13,577 bases of DNA, taken from NCBI GenBank assembly GCA_964348455.1, contig CAYGCQ010000030.1, positions 1-13,577 of the forward strand, given 5' to 3'. Below, in pieces: positions 13,252 through 13,577 of this stretch. The position numbers were made by a program, and so were the translations under genes. Every line of letters begins with the position of its first letter. The first letter of the stretch is position 1. A model generated the notes under the pieces. It was not told where the DNA came from and did not search any database. It saw nothing but the letters and a program-made list of their open reading frames with translations. The DNA comes from UBA10133 sp964348455 (GTDB taxonomy: Bacteria; Patescibacteriota; Microgenomatia; UBA1400; MFAQ01).

Positions 13252-13577
13252 TATTTGTTGATAGATATAATTTTGACAGAATGATTACCAAGCTTAGTGA
13301 AGTGATAGGTGTAAGCAGCCTGCCAAGTATTACCTACTAAACTCACTGGTACAACGCTTCTAAGCACCTCTTTTCCATCAAGAGTTGCCACAAAAGTCAT
13401 TGATACCGCCTTCTGAGTATTGTCAGCATAACCCCGGAAGGTGACTTTGTCTCCCATCTTAATGGTGCTAAGTTTGGCTGTAATGTCGAGATTGTTCCTG
13501 TCGAATGCTCTCATGGCTCGACAAACTAAAACTGGCGTGAGGCTAGGAGTAGGAGTCTTAGTGGGAATGGGGGGGGT
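13251..13577 (-). CDS. Partial secreted protein with Pro/Thr linker and Ig-like C-terminal domain
   Basis: The frame is open to the right edge, so the gene begins outside the window; ATG 13514 is internal. The visible 108 residues start with a Pro/Thr linker (TPPIPTKTPTPSLTP). A Cys shortly after it leads into a strand-rich domain: VTFRGYADN, AVSMTFVATLDGKEV, TWQAAYTYHFTKLGNHSVKI. This resembles an Ig/CARDB-like extracellular fold with an unassigned family. The linker motif PTKTPTP followed within about ten residues by Cys also occurs in the downstream gene, suggesting related surface proteins in one operon. A run of eight C on the coding strand (13576-13569) lies inside the linker. It ends at TAA 13253-13251, overlapping the next ATG. 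Confidence 0.75.
   Translation of the reverse strand, partial: TPPIPTKTPTPSLTPVLVCRAMRAFDRNNLDITAKLSTIKMGDKVTFRGYADNTQKAVSMTFVATLDGKEVLRSVVPVSLVGNTWQAAYTYHFTKLGNHSVKIISINK

Overview
The window looks like a small-genome bacterium of the Candidate Phyla Radiation (Patescibacteria), most likely a Microgenomates-type lineage. This is inferred from several traits together. The genes are compact and AT-leaning, and several seem to lack leaders or Shine-Dalgarno (SD) sites. GatCAB amidotransferase implies indirect Gln/Asn-tRNA charging. DnaE has an intact PHP domain, and ribosomal protein L19 has a long basic C-terminal tail. Short secreted proteins carry Pro/Thr-rich linkers. TGA is a normal stop (gatA and others), so the UGA-Gly recoding of Gracilibacteria/SR1 does not apply. 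Phylum assignment is inference; no rRNA or tRNA gene is present.

Layout. 1-600: a minus-strand small gene of unknown function, with a promoter, an SD and a terminator, but split by an apparent frameshift. 610-2000: an ABC-F family ATPase on the plus strand. 2096-5699: a tight plus-strand operon gatC-gatA-gatB followed by a small HD-domain protein resembling a ppGpp hydrolase. A degenerate palindromic repeat sits between gatC and gatA. 5718-6137: a self-contained unit with a consensus promoter, a structured leader, a 78-residue Cys-rich ORF and a strong terminator. 6194-6582: a second small monocistronic unknown gene. 6592-7553: a one-domain MGMT-type alkyltransferase (minus) diverging from an unknown protein with papain/NlpC-like features (plus), the two sharing a palindromic promoter region. 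7588-11711: dnaE and then rplS, with a possible promoter at the dnaE stop and a hairpin in the rplS leader. 11878-12567: an NrtR-like Nudix/winged-helix protein (minus) whose promoter overlaps a palindrome that could be its own operator. 12607-13577: a strong hairpin terminator and two overlapping minus-strand genes for secreted Pro/Thr-linker proteins, the second running off the right edge.

Most genes are housekeeping: tRNA amidation, replication, ribosome, DNA repair and translation factor-like ATPase. The less ordinary material is the Cys-rich mini-gene, the papain-like ORF, the ABC-F protein with a much reduced first ATPase domain, and promoters placed exactly six bases before start codons, which suggests leaderless mRNAs. 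I see no CRISPR array, insertion sequence, prophage or obvious defence system.
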